From Kordia sp039026955 (GTDB lineage: Bacteria > Bacteroidota > Bacteroidia > Flavobacteriales > Flavobacteriaceae), in the NCBI GenBank assembly GCA_039026955.1, contig JBCCLH010000010.1, forward strand, positions 66,298 to 130,297: a DNA stretch of 64,000 bases, read 5' to 3'. Positions 17,925 to 26,939 of this stretch are shown here, in pieces. The translations under genes were made by a program, and so were the position numbers. The notes beneath the pieces are model-generated. The model was not told the DNA's origin. It was given only the letters and a program-made list of their open reading frames with translations, and made no database searches. Within the stretch, counting starts at the first letter, position 1; every line of letters starts with the position of its first letter.

Positions 17925-20448
17925 ATTTTACATCCTTTTCATCGCACTTATAGTGTTTAGTTGTGCCAAAGACGATCGTCCAACGGTAGCGACGATTCAC
18001 GAAAATTGGGAATTTAAAGCCCAAACGGACAGTACGTGGAATTCCGCAACGGTTCCAGGCAATGTCTATTCAGATTTGTTGACACATAAAAAGATTCGCG
18101 ATCCGTTTTTTGGCTCGAATGAATTAACTGTGCAATGGGTTCCGACGAAAGACTGGGAATACCAAACTACTTTTGATCTGGATGAAGAAACGCTACAAAA
18201 ATCAAATATTGAGTTGACTTTTGAAGGCTTAGATACGTATGCGAGCATTTACCTCAACGATTCACTCATTGGCAAGACAGATAACGCGTTCCGTACATGG
18301 AAATTTGATATTAAAAATCAAGCGAAAGCGAACAATTCGTTACGAATCGGATTTCAAAGCACAAGCGTTCACGAAGAAGCCGAAGCCGCAAAATTAGATT
18401 ATTTATTACCGCCAGGACCGCGAGTATTCACACGTAAAGCACAATTTCAATACGGTTGGGATTGGGGACCGATTATCAATACTTCGGGAATTTGGAAACC
18501 GATTACGATTACTTCTTGGAACAATCTAAAATTAGACGATGTGTATTTTAAGCAAGAAGCACTGACCGATTCGCTAGCGTCTGTAAGTGTAGAATATACA
18601 CTTTCCGCAGATGAAGATATAAACGATGCTTCTTTTGAAATCATATACGGACAAACGACGCATACGGTGAAATCACCTGTATACAAAGGCACACACACCT
18701 ACGCGACACGACTCCGAATTCAAAATCCGAAACGTTGGTGGACGTTCAATTTGGGCGAACCACATTTGTATGAGTTTGACGTTACGCTGAAACAAGGAAA
18801 TGATATCAAAGGACAACAAACAGCCAAAGTCGGACTGCGAACCATTGAACTGATTCGAGATAAAGATTCGGTTGGCGAAACCTTCTATTTTAAGCTCAAT
18901 GGCATTCCTGTGTTTATGAAAGGAGCCAATTACATTCCGCAACACAGCATGCAGGACAAAGTGACCGATGCGCATTATGAAAAGCTGTTGAATGATACCA
19001 AAGATGCCAATATGAACATGTTACGCGTTTGGGGCGGCGGGATTTATGAGAACGATATTTTTTACGAATTGTGTGACGAGAAAGGAATTTTAGTATGGCA
19101 AGATTTTATGTTTGCTTGCGCGATGTATCCGGGAGATCAAGCTTTTTTAGAGAATGTTAGACAAGAAGCTATCGATCAAGTGAAGCGACTGCGTAAGTAT
19201 GCTTCGGTGGGACTTTGGTGCGGAAATAACGAAAATAATGAAGCATGGCACAATTGGGGATGGCAAACGGATAAAACTGACGCACAGAAAAAGCAAATTT
19301 GGGATGATTATATCAAGGTGTTTAATCGCATTCTTCCAGAAACCGTTGCCAAATACAATCCTTCCATTGCCTATTGGGAAAGTTCGCCGAGTTACGGACG
19401 TAGAGATACCAGATCCTTTACAGAAGGTGATAATCACGATTGGGCTGTTTGGCATGGTGGCGTTCCGTTTGAACGTTTTGAACAAAAAATACCGCGTTTT
19501 ATGAGTGAATTCGGGTTTCAGTCGTTTCCATCGTATGAAGCCATTCGCGCGTTTACAGGCGAAGATAACATTAGCATCAACCACGATAGTTATATTACGC
19601 ATCAAAAACATCCGAGAGGTTTCAAGCTGATTCGTGAGTATATGAGTCGCGATTATCCTGTGCCGACTTCGGGAGAAGATTATGTGTATATGAGTCAACT
19701 CACCCAAGCCAAAGGAATGACCATGGGTATGGAAGCCGAACGCCGCGCGATGCCGTATTGCATGGGAAGCTTGTATTGGCAATTGAACGATTGTTGGCCA
19801 GTAGTGTCATGGTCGAGCATTGATTTTATGGGGAATTGGAAAGCCATGCATTACAAAGCCAAAAAATCCTTTGAAGACGTACTAATTTCTTCCATTGTGG
19901 AAAATGATACTATTAGTACGTATATCGTTTCAGATAAACTAAAAGCCTTAGAAGGCGAGCTAACACTCGAATTTTTAGATTTTACGGGTGGCAATGCGCA
20001 TAAAGTGCAACAAAACATTACCCTTCCTGCGAATACAAGTCAGTTAGTAGTGAAAACAGCACTTTCCGACATTAAGTTAAACCAAAATGGATATGTGATG
20101 AAAGCAGTCTTTGACTACGCTCAGACTGAAAATGCTTCGAGTTCAAGTTCAGCTTCAAATTCAAGTTCACTTTTTTATGTAGCACGACCAAAAGATTTGG
20201 TATTACCAGAAGAAAACATTTCAACAAAAATTACCAAGATTGAGGACGGATTTTCCATAGAAGTTTCCGCGAAGACCTTACAAAAAGACGTATTCTTTCA
20301 CACGAGAGCCAAAGGACACTTTTCGGATAATTTCTTTGATGTATTGCCAAACGAAACAGTGAATATCACATTTAAAACAGAAGCAGCAACTATTGATGAT
20401 TTAGCATTTAAAACCTTGAATGGAATAGAGATCGAATCAAATAAATAA
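17917..20448 (+). CDS. GH2 beta-mannosidase lipoprotein
   Basis: A family 2 beta-mannosidase of 843 residues when started at the ATG at 17917, which gives a clean lipoprotein signal (FILFIALIVFSC-like, Cys16) followed by AKDD, a pattern that fits the Bacteroidota surface-lipoprotein export signal. The catalytic acid/base is the first Glu of CGNNENNEAW (Glu439) and the nucleophile the Glu of MSEFGFQSFP (Glu531). It would remove the beta-1,4-mannose of the N-glycan core. The upstream in-frame ATG at 17872 lies inside the PNGase gene and adds no signal. A serine-rich linker (SSSSSASNSSS) lies near residue 735 before the last domain. Confidence 0.94.
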   Translation: MNKFYILFIALIVFSCAKDDRPTVATIHENWEFKAQTDSTWNSATVPGNVYSDLLTHKKIRDPFFGSNELTVQWVPTKDWEYQTTFDLDEETLQKSNIELTFEGLDTYASIYLNDSLIGKTDNAFRTWKFDIKNQAKANNSLRIGFQSTSVHEEAEAAKLDYLLPPGPRVFTRKAQFQYGWDWGPIINTSGIWKPITITSWNNLKLDDVYFKQEALTDSLASVSVEYTLSADEDINDASFEIIYGQTTHTVKSPVYKGTHTYATRLRIQNPKRWWTFNLGEPHLYEFDVTLKQGNDIKGQQTAKVGLRTIELIRDKDSVGETFYFKLNGIPVFMKGANYIPQHSMQDKVTDAHYEKLLNDTKDANMNMLRVWGGGIYENDIFYELCDEKGILVWQDFMFACAMYPGDQAFLENVRQEAIDQVKRLRKYASVGLWCGNNENNEAWHNWGWQTDKTDAQKKQIWDDYIKVFNRILPETVAKYNPSIAYWESSPSYGRRDTRSFTEGDNHDWAVWHGGVPFERFEQKIPRFMSEFGFQSFPSYEAIRAFTGEDNISINHDSYITHQKHPRGFKLIREYMSRDYPVPTSGEDYVYMSQLTQAKGMTMGMEAERRAMPYCMGSLYWQLNDCWPVVSWSSIDFMGNWKAMHYKAKKSFEDVLISSIVENDTISTYIVSDKLKALEGELTLEFLDFTGGNAHKVQQNITLPANTSQLVVKTALSDIKLNQNGYVMKAVFDYAQTENASSSSSASNSSSLFYVARPKDLVLPEENISTKITKIEDGFSIEVSAKTLQKDVFFHTRAKGHFSDNFFDVLPNETVNITFKTEAATIDDLAFKTLNGIEIESNK

Positions 20449-20537
20449 TCACTTATTTTTCAACAACTTAAGAGGAAATTTACAGAACATGCTAAGGAAG
20501 TTTGAATGGACTTGGGAGCCTTTACTTTTCAAAAAGA

Positions 20538-20557
20538 AAGCGAACCGAAGTTCGCTT
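20538..20557 (-). terminator. Terminator of the 20571-20792 peptide gene
   Basis: A perfect 8-bp stem (AAGCGAAC / GTTCGCTT) with a 4-base loop lies 13 bases after the stop of the minus-strand peptide gene and is followed on that strand by a T-rich run (TCTTTTTG). Confidence 0.75.
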
Positions 20558-20570
20558 AAAGATATCTATT

Positions 20571-20792
20571 TTAGCAACCGTCTGTAAACAAGTTACATTC
20601 AATTTGTTGGGTTTCACAAACGATATGAGAATCTCCAAATGGAATATTGCAAACAGTATCAATAAATGTTAAACAATTGTCTGTAAGTCCTGGCGGTGGC
20701 GGTGGTGGCAATGTCATTCCTCCTTTAGCACCATCAAGTTTAGATATTGGGGTTTTGTTTAATTGTAAAGATTTCAAATTCTTTTTTTTCAT
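20571..20792 (-). CDS. Lanthipeptide-like precursor peptide
   Basis: A 73-residue peptide. The leader MKKKNLKSLQLNKTPISKL has the KxLxLxK..IxxL pattern seen in class I lanthipeptide-type precursors of Bacteroidota, then a GAKGG cleavage-like site (GG at 24-25), an uninterrupted run of seven prolines, and a core with five cysteines and several Thr/Ser (NCLTFIDTVC, FTDGC). This suggests a modified and exported peptide. No LanB/LanC-type modification enzyme, peptidase-transporter or radical enzyme is in the window, so the maturation machinery must be elsewhere if it exists. It lies just before the sensor kinase pair, on the opposite strand. Confidence 0.75.
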   Translation of the reverse strand: MKKKNLKSLQLNKTPISKLDGAKGGMTLPPPPPPGLTDNCLTFIDTVCNIPFGDSHIVCETQQIECNLFTDGC

Positions 20793-21121
20793 GATTAAAT
20801 GATTTTGAAGTTAATAAAGTACAATCTTATAAAATTAAAATTCTACTTATTTATGGAAAAACCGTAATTAACATTTAAATAACTGTAAAACTTTATGTGT
20901 TGAATACATTTGGTTTTGTGATGAAGGGAACATTCGGTTTTAGTCCAGCAGGAAATTCCATTTCAAAAGAAAATAAAGTTACTTCCTTATGTCACTTAGT
21001 GCGAATGATTTATAAACAGAAAGATACGCAACATGGCAATTGAACACTTATACGCTTATACATTTATTAAGAAAAAAAGTATCAAAAATGGTATTTTAGT
21101 TGTGCTAAAAAAATTCCTATT
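20793..21121. other. Gap before the first sensor kinase
   Basis: No convincing gene. One short open frame of 40 codons (20921-21043, plus; starts MKGTFGFSPAG) could be a fragment, but has no supporting context. The stretch must hold the promoters of the divergent peptide and kinase genes. Confidence 0.4.
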
Positions 21122-23146
21122 TTGAATACTTTTTATAAATCCCTTATTGTTTTATTCTTTCTTTTTAATGGTGCTGTGAGTTTTTCACAGGAAAAAAGTA
21201 CTGCAATACATGATAGCATCATATCTTGGGTAAAAAAGGCAAGGAATACAAAATTGTCTTTGAATGAAAGAAAAACATGGATATCTAAAGCCGATTTAGC
21301 TGCTGACCAAGTATTAAATGATTCTTTAAGAAGTATTTATTATATTAAAATTAGTCTTAGTAATTTAAAAATTGGAGACTTTGATACTTATAAAAAATCG
21401 TATAAAAAATCTTTAGATTTAGCAATCAAACTAAAAGATTCGATCAAAATTGCAAGTAATTATTGGGATTATGCATCTATCTTTGATCAAAATGCAATGC
21501 TTGATAGTGCATATTATTATTATAAAAAAGCACATCGAATATATAATTCAATAAATAAAATTGAAGAAGCTGGAATACTACTGCTTAATGTTGCTATTAT
21601 TCAAAGGAATTTAAATGATTATTTAGGTAGCGAATTAACAACGATAAAGGCTATAAAAACCTTTAAAAAAGCACACTCCAAAAAATTATTATACAATTGT
21701 TATAATAATCTTGGTATCATTTATAATAATTTAAATGATTACGAAAAAGCTTTAGAGTACCATGACAAAGCTTTGGAAGCACTTCCATTTTCCTCTAAAA
21801 AAGCGGCAAAAAAAGCCACTACTCTCAATAATAAGGGAGTCATATATCTTAATCAAAATGATTATACTCTTGCGTTTAAAAATTTTAAAAATGGTTTAGA
21901 AATCGATAGTGTGTATTATAAAAATACTAGGCTATATGCAATGCTTTTAGACAACTTAGCATATTCAAAATTAAAATTGAATGACTATTCTGAGTTACCA
22001 AATTTATTTTATCAATCCCTAAAAATTCGCGATAGCATTCAACATATAGATGGAATCATTATGAATAAAATCCATTTGTCAGAATATTATTTAACACTTA
22101 AAGATACTGCAAGAAGTTATCAATTTGCTAAAGAAGCAAACTCTTTTGCTATTGAAAAAAATGCAAATGAACATCTATTAGAAACCTATGATTTACTCGC
22201 AAAAGTAGATCCCAAAAACAGCACAAAATACCTAAGACGCTATATCGAAATTAGCGATAGCCTTTTATTAGAAGAACGCCGTACACGTGATAAATTCACG
22301 CGTATTGAGTATGAAACAAAGGAAGTTGAAGACAAATTCGCAGAAGCTAAGCTAGAAGCAGAGAAACTTGGAAGTGAAGCAACTAAATATAAACGTAGAA
22401 ATAAAAGAGTGTATCGAATTTTATGGTGGATTGGCGGAAGTATTGTAGTGATTTCTATTGTATTGATTGTTCGGAATTATCAACGAACCTTGCGCAATAA
22501 ATACGAAAAAGTAGTCTTGCAACAACAATTATTGCGCTCACAGATGAATCCGCATTTTTTGTTTAATACGCTGAATACGATTCTCCATGCTACGGATGCC
22601 AAACCTGAAAAAACCAAACAATATGTATTGAAACTCTCTAAGCTTTTGCGAACTACTTTGGAGAATTCACGAGAAGAGTTTGTGCCATTACAAGATGAAA
22701 TTGAAGCGATTGATAATTACTTAAATCTGCAATCCAATTTCTCTGAAAAGTTTGATTTTATCATTTCGATTGCGGACGATTTGGAGACGGAATTCACCTT
22801 TGTTCCACCAATGCTCATTCAGCCTTTTGTAGAAAATGCCATCATTCACGGAATTACCAATGCCAATATTAGAGGTTTGGTTTCCCTAGATTTTACCCTA
22901 AAAGTAGACTTAGTTTCCTGTACCATCACAGACAATGGAATCGGCTATTCTAAAAGTGCTCAAAAAGAAAAAAATAATCTAAAGGGACATACATCAATTT
23001 CTGGAGATATCGTAAAAGAACGGTTGGTGATTTACAATAAACAGAATAGTACAAAGGCTTCTCTCATCATTCAGGATGTGCTTGACGAAAACAAAAAAGC
23101 CATAGGAACAAAGGTAATTTTAAACTTACCTTCTTACGAAATTTGA
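21122..23146 (+). CDS. TPR sensor histidine kinase (LytS/His_kinase type), copy 1
   Basis: A 674-residue protein with a signal peptide (ending VSFSQ), a TPR-rich periplasmic part (about 40-390; N-Y-A-L-D repeats such as DYEKALEYHDKALEAL), a coiled coil, one membrane helix (about 433-452), and a His_kinase (PF06580-type) domain with phospho-acceptor His478 in MNPHFLFNTL, followed by an ATPase domain with FVENAIIHG and DNGIGYSKS. Residues 460-674 are about 95 percent identical to the end of the next kinase. No LytTR response regulator is adjacent, so the pair is orphan here. The start is TTG at 21122; no in-frame ATG precedes it. Confidence 0.9.
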   Translation: MNTFYKSLIVLFFLFNGAVSFSQEKSTAIHDSIISWVKKARNTKLSLNERKTWISKADLAADQVLNDSLRSIYYIKISLSNLKIGDFDTYKKSYKKSLDLAIKLKDSIKIASNYWDYASIFDQNAMLDSAYYYYKKAHRIYNSINKIEEAGILLLNVAIIQRNLNDYLGSELTTIKAIKTFKKAHSKKLLYNCYNNLGIIYNNLNDYEKALEYHDKALEALPFSSKKAAKKATTLNNKGVIYLNQNDYTLAFKNFKNGLEIDSVYYKNTRLYAMLLDNLAYSKLKLNDYSELPNLFYQSLKIRDSIQHIDGIIMNKIHLSEYYLTLKDTARSYQFAKEANSFAIEKNANEHLLETYDLLAKVDPKNSTKYLRRYIEISDSLLLEERRTRDKFTRIEYETKEVEDKFAEAKLEAEKLGSEATKYKRRNKRVYRILWWIGGSIVVISIVLIVRNYQRTLRNKYEKVVLQQQLLRSQMNPHFLFNTLNTILHATDAKPEKTKQYVLKLSKLLRTTLENSREEFVPLQDEIEAIDNYLNLQSNFSEKFDFIISIADDLETEFTFVPPMLIQPFVENAIIHGITNANIRGLVSLDFTLKVDLVSCTITDNGIGYSKSAQKEKNNLKGHTSISGDIVKERLVIYNKQNSTKASLIIQDVLDENKKAIGTKVILNLPSYEI

Positions 23147-23158
23147 ATCCCTAGCGTA

Positions 23159-23320
23159 ATACCAATTCTACTATAAAATGCAACGTATAAACTCGTTCAT
23201 TTGAAGTTCTAATGCCTTACGGCTACTTTCCGTAGCTACTGCTAGGTAAAGCATCCGTGGCGTTCTGTAATGTCAAAGCAACTTCGCTTCTAAAATCGCA
23301 TTTTATAGTAGATTTGGTAT
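23159..23320. mobile_element. 162-bp MITE-like inverted-repeat element
   Basis: Two 23-base arms (23159-23181 and 23298-23320) are reverse complements of each other with one mismatch (ACCAATTCTACTATAAAATG against ACCAAATCTACTATAAAATG). They enclose 116 bases with no reading frame and with small inner palindromic words (CTACGGAAAGTAGC-like). It fits a non-autonomous transposable element or a large hairpin, placed exactly between the two duplicated kinase genes. No transposase is in the window. Confidence 0.6.
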
Positions 23321-23386
23321 AAAACTTTAAATAAATTCGTACATTCGACGTTATTATTACTATTATAAATAATTCCCCTACTATTT

Positions 23387-25294
23387 ATGAACACAAAGTT
23401 CTACTCCGTAGTGCTAGCTTTTTTGTTATGTATTGTATCCAAAAACACAGTTAGTGCTCAAGAAAACATCACCCAAAGATATATAGATACCCTTAAAATT
23501 GAGCCGATTGACTCTGCCAATGTAAGCCTCTTTAAAAATTATTTACTCAAAAATTCAAAATTACGTGGCTGGACAAAGTATTATGCACATAAAGGTTTCT
23601 TGTTTTTAAAAAAAGGGCAAAAAGATTCTGCCTACTTCTATTCAAAAAAAGCAATCAAAACTTTTGAAGAAATGGAACCTGATAATTCGTATGCGGAGCG
23701 TAACTTGACAAGAGCAAATTATACCGCAGGACTTATCAGCAGAAACAGAAAACAGTTTTACGACGCCTTACAATATTTTCATGAGTGCATCCGAATAATT
23801 AAAAAGTATCCCGATGCCAATTTTCGATTTATAGAATTTGCTTTGGATCAAATTTCGATTGTGCATTTAAAATTAGGAAACTACAGTTTGGCTTTGAAAT
23901 ATAAAAAGAAGATTATTGCAGAACATTACGATGAATTAACGGTTCAATACAAAGGCTCTAATCTGACACAAACTGCAGTGTTATATGAATATTTACATAA
24001 AAATGATTCTGCTAAAATTTATTACGAGAAAGCTTTACAACTAAACCATCCGTATTTTGAATTAACTACCAATAGTAATTTAGGAAACTTGTACTATCAC
24101 GAAAATAAAATTGATTCTGCCGTGTATTTCTTTTCTGCTGCTAAAAAAATTGCTGATACGATAAAACTTCCTAGTTGGCGAGAACGATCAAGAATATTTG
24201 CGAAAACCAATTACCATTTTGTCAACATACATAATGGAAAAACTTCGCCTTATATAGTGAACGATTTATTACAAAAAATTGATTCCTTAAAAAGTATCGA
24301 AAATCCTGATACAGAAGACAGAGACATGATGCTCAGTACAATGGATTATTTAGCTTTAGCTTATGAAAAAACACAAAGAGTAAAACTCGCTAATGAAGTA
24401 TATAAAGACAGAGCTAAGTTTGTGCAAGATTTTAGCAATATGAAATTGGATGAAGAACTTCAAAAACTTGAACTCCGATTAGAGACAAAAAGCAAAGAAG
24501 AAGAAATAAGTAGCTTAGAAGCAATTAAGGATTTACAAGATCGTAGAATTCAACAACAAAATGCCATCATTTATGTGTTGATTGGAATTGCGCTCTTAAT
24601 CACGGTGTTGATTTTATTATGGTTGAATAGAAGAAATATTAAAAACAAATACGAAAAAGTAGTCTTGCAACAACAATTGCTACGCTCACAGATGAATCCG
24701 CATTTTTTGTTTAATACGCTCAATACCATTCTCCATGCTACGGATACCAAACCTGAAAAGACCAAACAATATGTATTGAAACTCTCAAAACTTTTGCGAA
24801 CAACCTTAGAGAATTCACGAGAAGAATTTGTGCCGTTACAAGATGAAATTGAAGCGATTGATAATTACTTAAATCTGCAATCCAATTTCTCTGAAATGTT
24901 TGATTTTATCATTTCGATTGCTGACGATTTGGAGACGGAATTTACCTATGTTCCTCCCATGCTCATTCAGCCTTTTGTGGAAAATGCGATCATTCACGGA
25001 ATTACAAATGCCAACATTAGAGGTTTGGTTTCCCTAGATTTTACCCTAAAAGGAGACTTGGTTTCCTGTACCATCACAGACAATGGAATTGGCTACTCCA
25101 AAAGCTCACAAAAAGAAAAAAATAATCTAAAAGGACATACATCAATATCTGGAGATATCGTAAAAGAACGGTTGGTGATTTACAATAAACAGAACAGTAC
25201 AAAGGCTTCCCTAAACATTGATGACATTTTGGACGAAAATGAAAAAGCTTCTGGAACAAAAGTGATTTTAAATTTACCGTCGTACGAAATTTGA
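23387..25294 (+). CDS. TPR sensor histidine kinase (LytS/His_kinase type), copy 2
   Basis: A 635-residue sensor kinase with signal peptide (ending TVSAQ), a TPR-type periplasmic half (about 50-370), coiled coil, one membrane helix (about 395-414) and a His_kinase/HATPase half with His439 in MNPHFLFNTL. Its last 215 residues (421-635) differ from those of copy 1 at only about ten positions, while the sensor halves are barely alike, so the two kinases seem to read different signals with one common output. It follows copy 1 after 240 bases that hold the MITE-like element. Confidence 0.9.
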   Translation: MNTKFYSVVLAFLLCIVSKNTVSAQENITQRYIDTLKIEPIDSANVSLFKNYLLKNSKLRGWTKYYAHKGFLFLKKGQKDSAYFYSKKAIKTFEEMEPDNSYAERNLTRANYTAGLISRNRKQFYDALQYFHECIRIIKKYPDANFRFIEFALDQISIVHLKLGNYSLALKYKKKIIAEHYDELTVQYKGSNLTQTAVLYEYLHKNDSAKIYYEKALQLNHPYFELTTNSNLGNLYYHENKIDSAVYFFSAAKKIADTIKLPSWRERSRIFAKTNYHFVNIHNGKTSPYIVNDLLQKIDSLKSIENPDTEDRDMMLSTMDYLALAYEKTQRVKLANEVYKDRAKFVQDFSNMKLDEELQKLELRLETKSKEEEISSLEAIKDLQDRRIQQQNAIIYVLIGIALLITVLILLWLNRRNIKNKYEKVVLQQQLLRSQMNPHFLFNTLNTILHATDTKPEKTKQYVLKLSKLLRTTLENSREEFVPLQDEIEAIDNYLNLQSNFSEMFDFIISIADDLETEFTYVPPMLIQPFVENAIIHGITNANIRGLVSLDFTLKGDLVSCTITDNGIGYSKSSQKEKNNLKGHTSISGDIVKERLVIYNKQNSTKASLNIDDILDENEKASGTKVILNLPSYEI

Positions 25295-25338
25295 GTTGTT
25301 GATTAAAGCTGTATTTTAGCACCCAAACTGTTATTTGT

Positions 25339-25806
25339 ATGAAAAACAAAATAGTTATTCCAATACTCATTTTTGCGTTTTTGTTTTGTGGTTGCAGTAG
25401 TGATGGACAATCAGAAGCTCTTGGGAAAACGTTATTTGAATTGTTAAATGCTTCTCCCAAAACATCAAAGGACAAAATTAAAGCCTTATTTATATCTTTA
25501 AAGGAACTAAAAACACCTTCTAAAACAGAGTTAACCGAATCTTCTCAAAAAGAATTTGACAAGTTTACAGAAGAAAATATAGCATCACTCACACAAGAAG
25601 GTGAAAGCGAACATATTGTTTGGAATGAAATTACCTATGTAAAAACAGTAGCGCAATCCGTAAAAGAAAATGGAATTGAGCTAAACATCATTGATGTATA
25701 TTTTGATCACGGTGTTCGCAATTATGTACTAAAACTGATCGCTATGCCGCATGAAAAACAACTTAAAATAATTCGTATTGTAGGCATCAACTATGCTGAA
25801 GAATAA
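25339..25806 (+). CDS. Tandem secreted protein family, member 1
   Basis: A 155-residue protein with a lipoprotein-type signal (FAFLFCGCSSD). It begins a run of five same-strand paralogues. Shared points are an early G.(T)(L)FELL segment (here GKTLFELLN), a long helical middle and the late motif VWNEITYV, followed by a beta-rich end (IDVYFDHGVRNYVLKLIAM). The fold of a helical half and a strand-rich half is guessed. No known family recognised. It starts 45 bases after the second kinase stop. Confidence 0.75.
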   Translation: MKNKIVIPILIFAFLFCGCSSDGQSEALGKTLFELLNASPKTSKDKIKALFISLKELKTPSKTELTESSQKEFDKFTEENIASLTQEGESEHIVWNEITYVKTVAQSVKENGIELNIIDVYFDHGVRNYVLKLIAMPHEKQLKIIRIVGINYAEE

Positions 25807-25816
25807 TATGTTACAC

Positions 25817-26320
25817 ATGAAAAAATCAATTTACAGTCGCTGCCTTATCATTACAATGCTTGTTATGGGTTGTAATTCGTCACAACCAAAAGCTGAAGAA
25901 TTGATTGGGAAACACACCTTTGAACTGCTACAGAAAATGAATGATCTTTCGCAAGAGGAATTCAATACCTATTTTTTAAGTTTGAATGAATTGCGCGAAT
26001 TTGCTAAAGACACGACTATTGAAGATACCTTTCGAAATGCTGTCACGAATGTTTCCAAAGAAGTACATGCGATCCGATTGCAACAATCGTACGAGATGAT
26101 TCAAGAATCTGGAAAACGTTATAAAATTGACTGGAAAGCAATTACATTTCGTGAATATCCATACACCATTCGCGATGAAAGTGGTATTTCTTTTCAGGAT
26201 GGATTTGTCGCGTTTGATCACAACGAAAAAAAGTTTGTTACTAAAATTGTTTCCATTACTTTTAAGGGAAAACAACGTTTGTTCAATTTGTCGAATATTG
26301 AACCTGTACGAAAACAGTAA
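25817..26320 (+). CDS. Tandem secreted protein family, member 2
   Basis: A lipoprotein of 167 residues when begun at the ATG at 25817, which gives a clean signal and lipobox (VMGC). Family landmarks are GKHTFELLQKM, LNELREFA in the helical part and IDWKAITFREY near residue 110, then a strand-rich end with FVAFDHNEKKFVTKIV. It overlaps nothing and follows member 1 by 10 bases, so the two are probably cotranscribed. Function unknown. Confidence 0.75.
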   Translation: MKKSIYSRCLIITMLVMGCNSSQPKAEELIGKHTFELLQKMNDLSQEEFNTYFLSLNELREFAKDTTIEDTFRNAVTNVSKEVHAIRLQQSYEMIQESGKRYKIDWKAITFREYPYTIRDESGISFQDGFVAFDHNEKKFVTKIVSITFKGKQRLFNLSNIEPVRKQ

Positions 26321-26354
26321 GTTTAAAAAACAACCTCAACTTTAGCCATTTCCA

Positions 26355-26852
26355 ATGAAAAAAATATACATTCTACTGTTTTGTTTGACCACACTAGGGA
26401 TTTTTAGTGCGTGTGAATCGAATTATATTTCGCATCAAAATGTAGGGAAACATGTGTTTCAAATTTTACAAACACTTGATACGTTACCCAAAGAATCCTT
26501 CCAGAAGCATTTTGTTTCTTTTGATCAACTGACCAAAATGGTTGAAAGCGTAAAAGAAGGCGAAAAACTCATCCCGAGAATCGCTGAAATGACCACCGAA
26601 GCTTACAATTCAGATATTGACAATATTTATCATTTAGCAAAGGAAGATGCTGAAAATAATTATATCCGCTGGCAAGATATCACATTCGTAGATTATAAAT
26701 ACCAAACCACACGCAACCGAAGTATGACGCTCAATTTTGGCACGTTATTCTTTAAAAATAATCAGCAAGACTTTAGCATAAGCGTCTATTGGCTAACCGA
26801 TTTGCATATTTCTGGCTTGTTAGGTTTAGGCGGATTGAAACGTGTAGAATAA
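26355..26852 (+). CDS. Tandem secreted protein family, member 3
   Basis: A 165-residue lipoprotein (lipobox FSAC). Landmarks shared with the other members are GKHVFQILQTLDTLPKESF, a helical stretch with FDQLTKMVESVKEG, the motif IRWQDITFVDYKY, and a beta-rich end (LNFGTLFFKNN). It lies 34 bases after member 2. I do not recognise any domain; the constant tryptophan in the IxWxxI motif is the best family marker. Confidence 0.75.
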   Translation: MKKIYILLFCLTTLGIFSACESNYISHQNVGKHVFQILQTLDTLPKESFQKHFVSFDQLTKMVESVKEGEKLIPRIAEMTTEAYNSDIDNIYHLAKEDAENNYIRWQDITFVDYKYQTTRNRSMTLNFGTLFFKNNQQDFSISVYWLTDLHISGLLGLGGLKRVE

Positions 26853-26939
26853 AATTTGTTTTTAGAATAAGGCTGTAAATATTTTACCATGTAGCGAATT
26901 TATCTATCTTTAAGGAACTAATTTATAGTACCCATTCAC

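Noticed and set aside
23147..23386. Insertion sequence between the kinases
   Set aside because: The element has inverted ends but no transposase frame; it is listed only as MITE-like.
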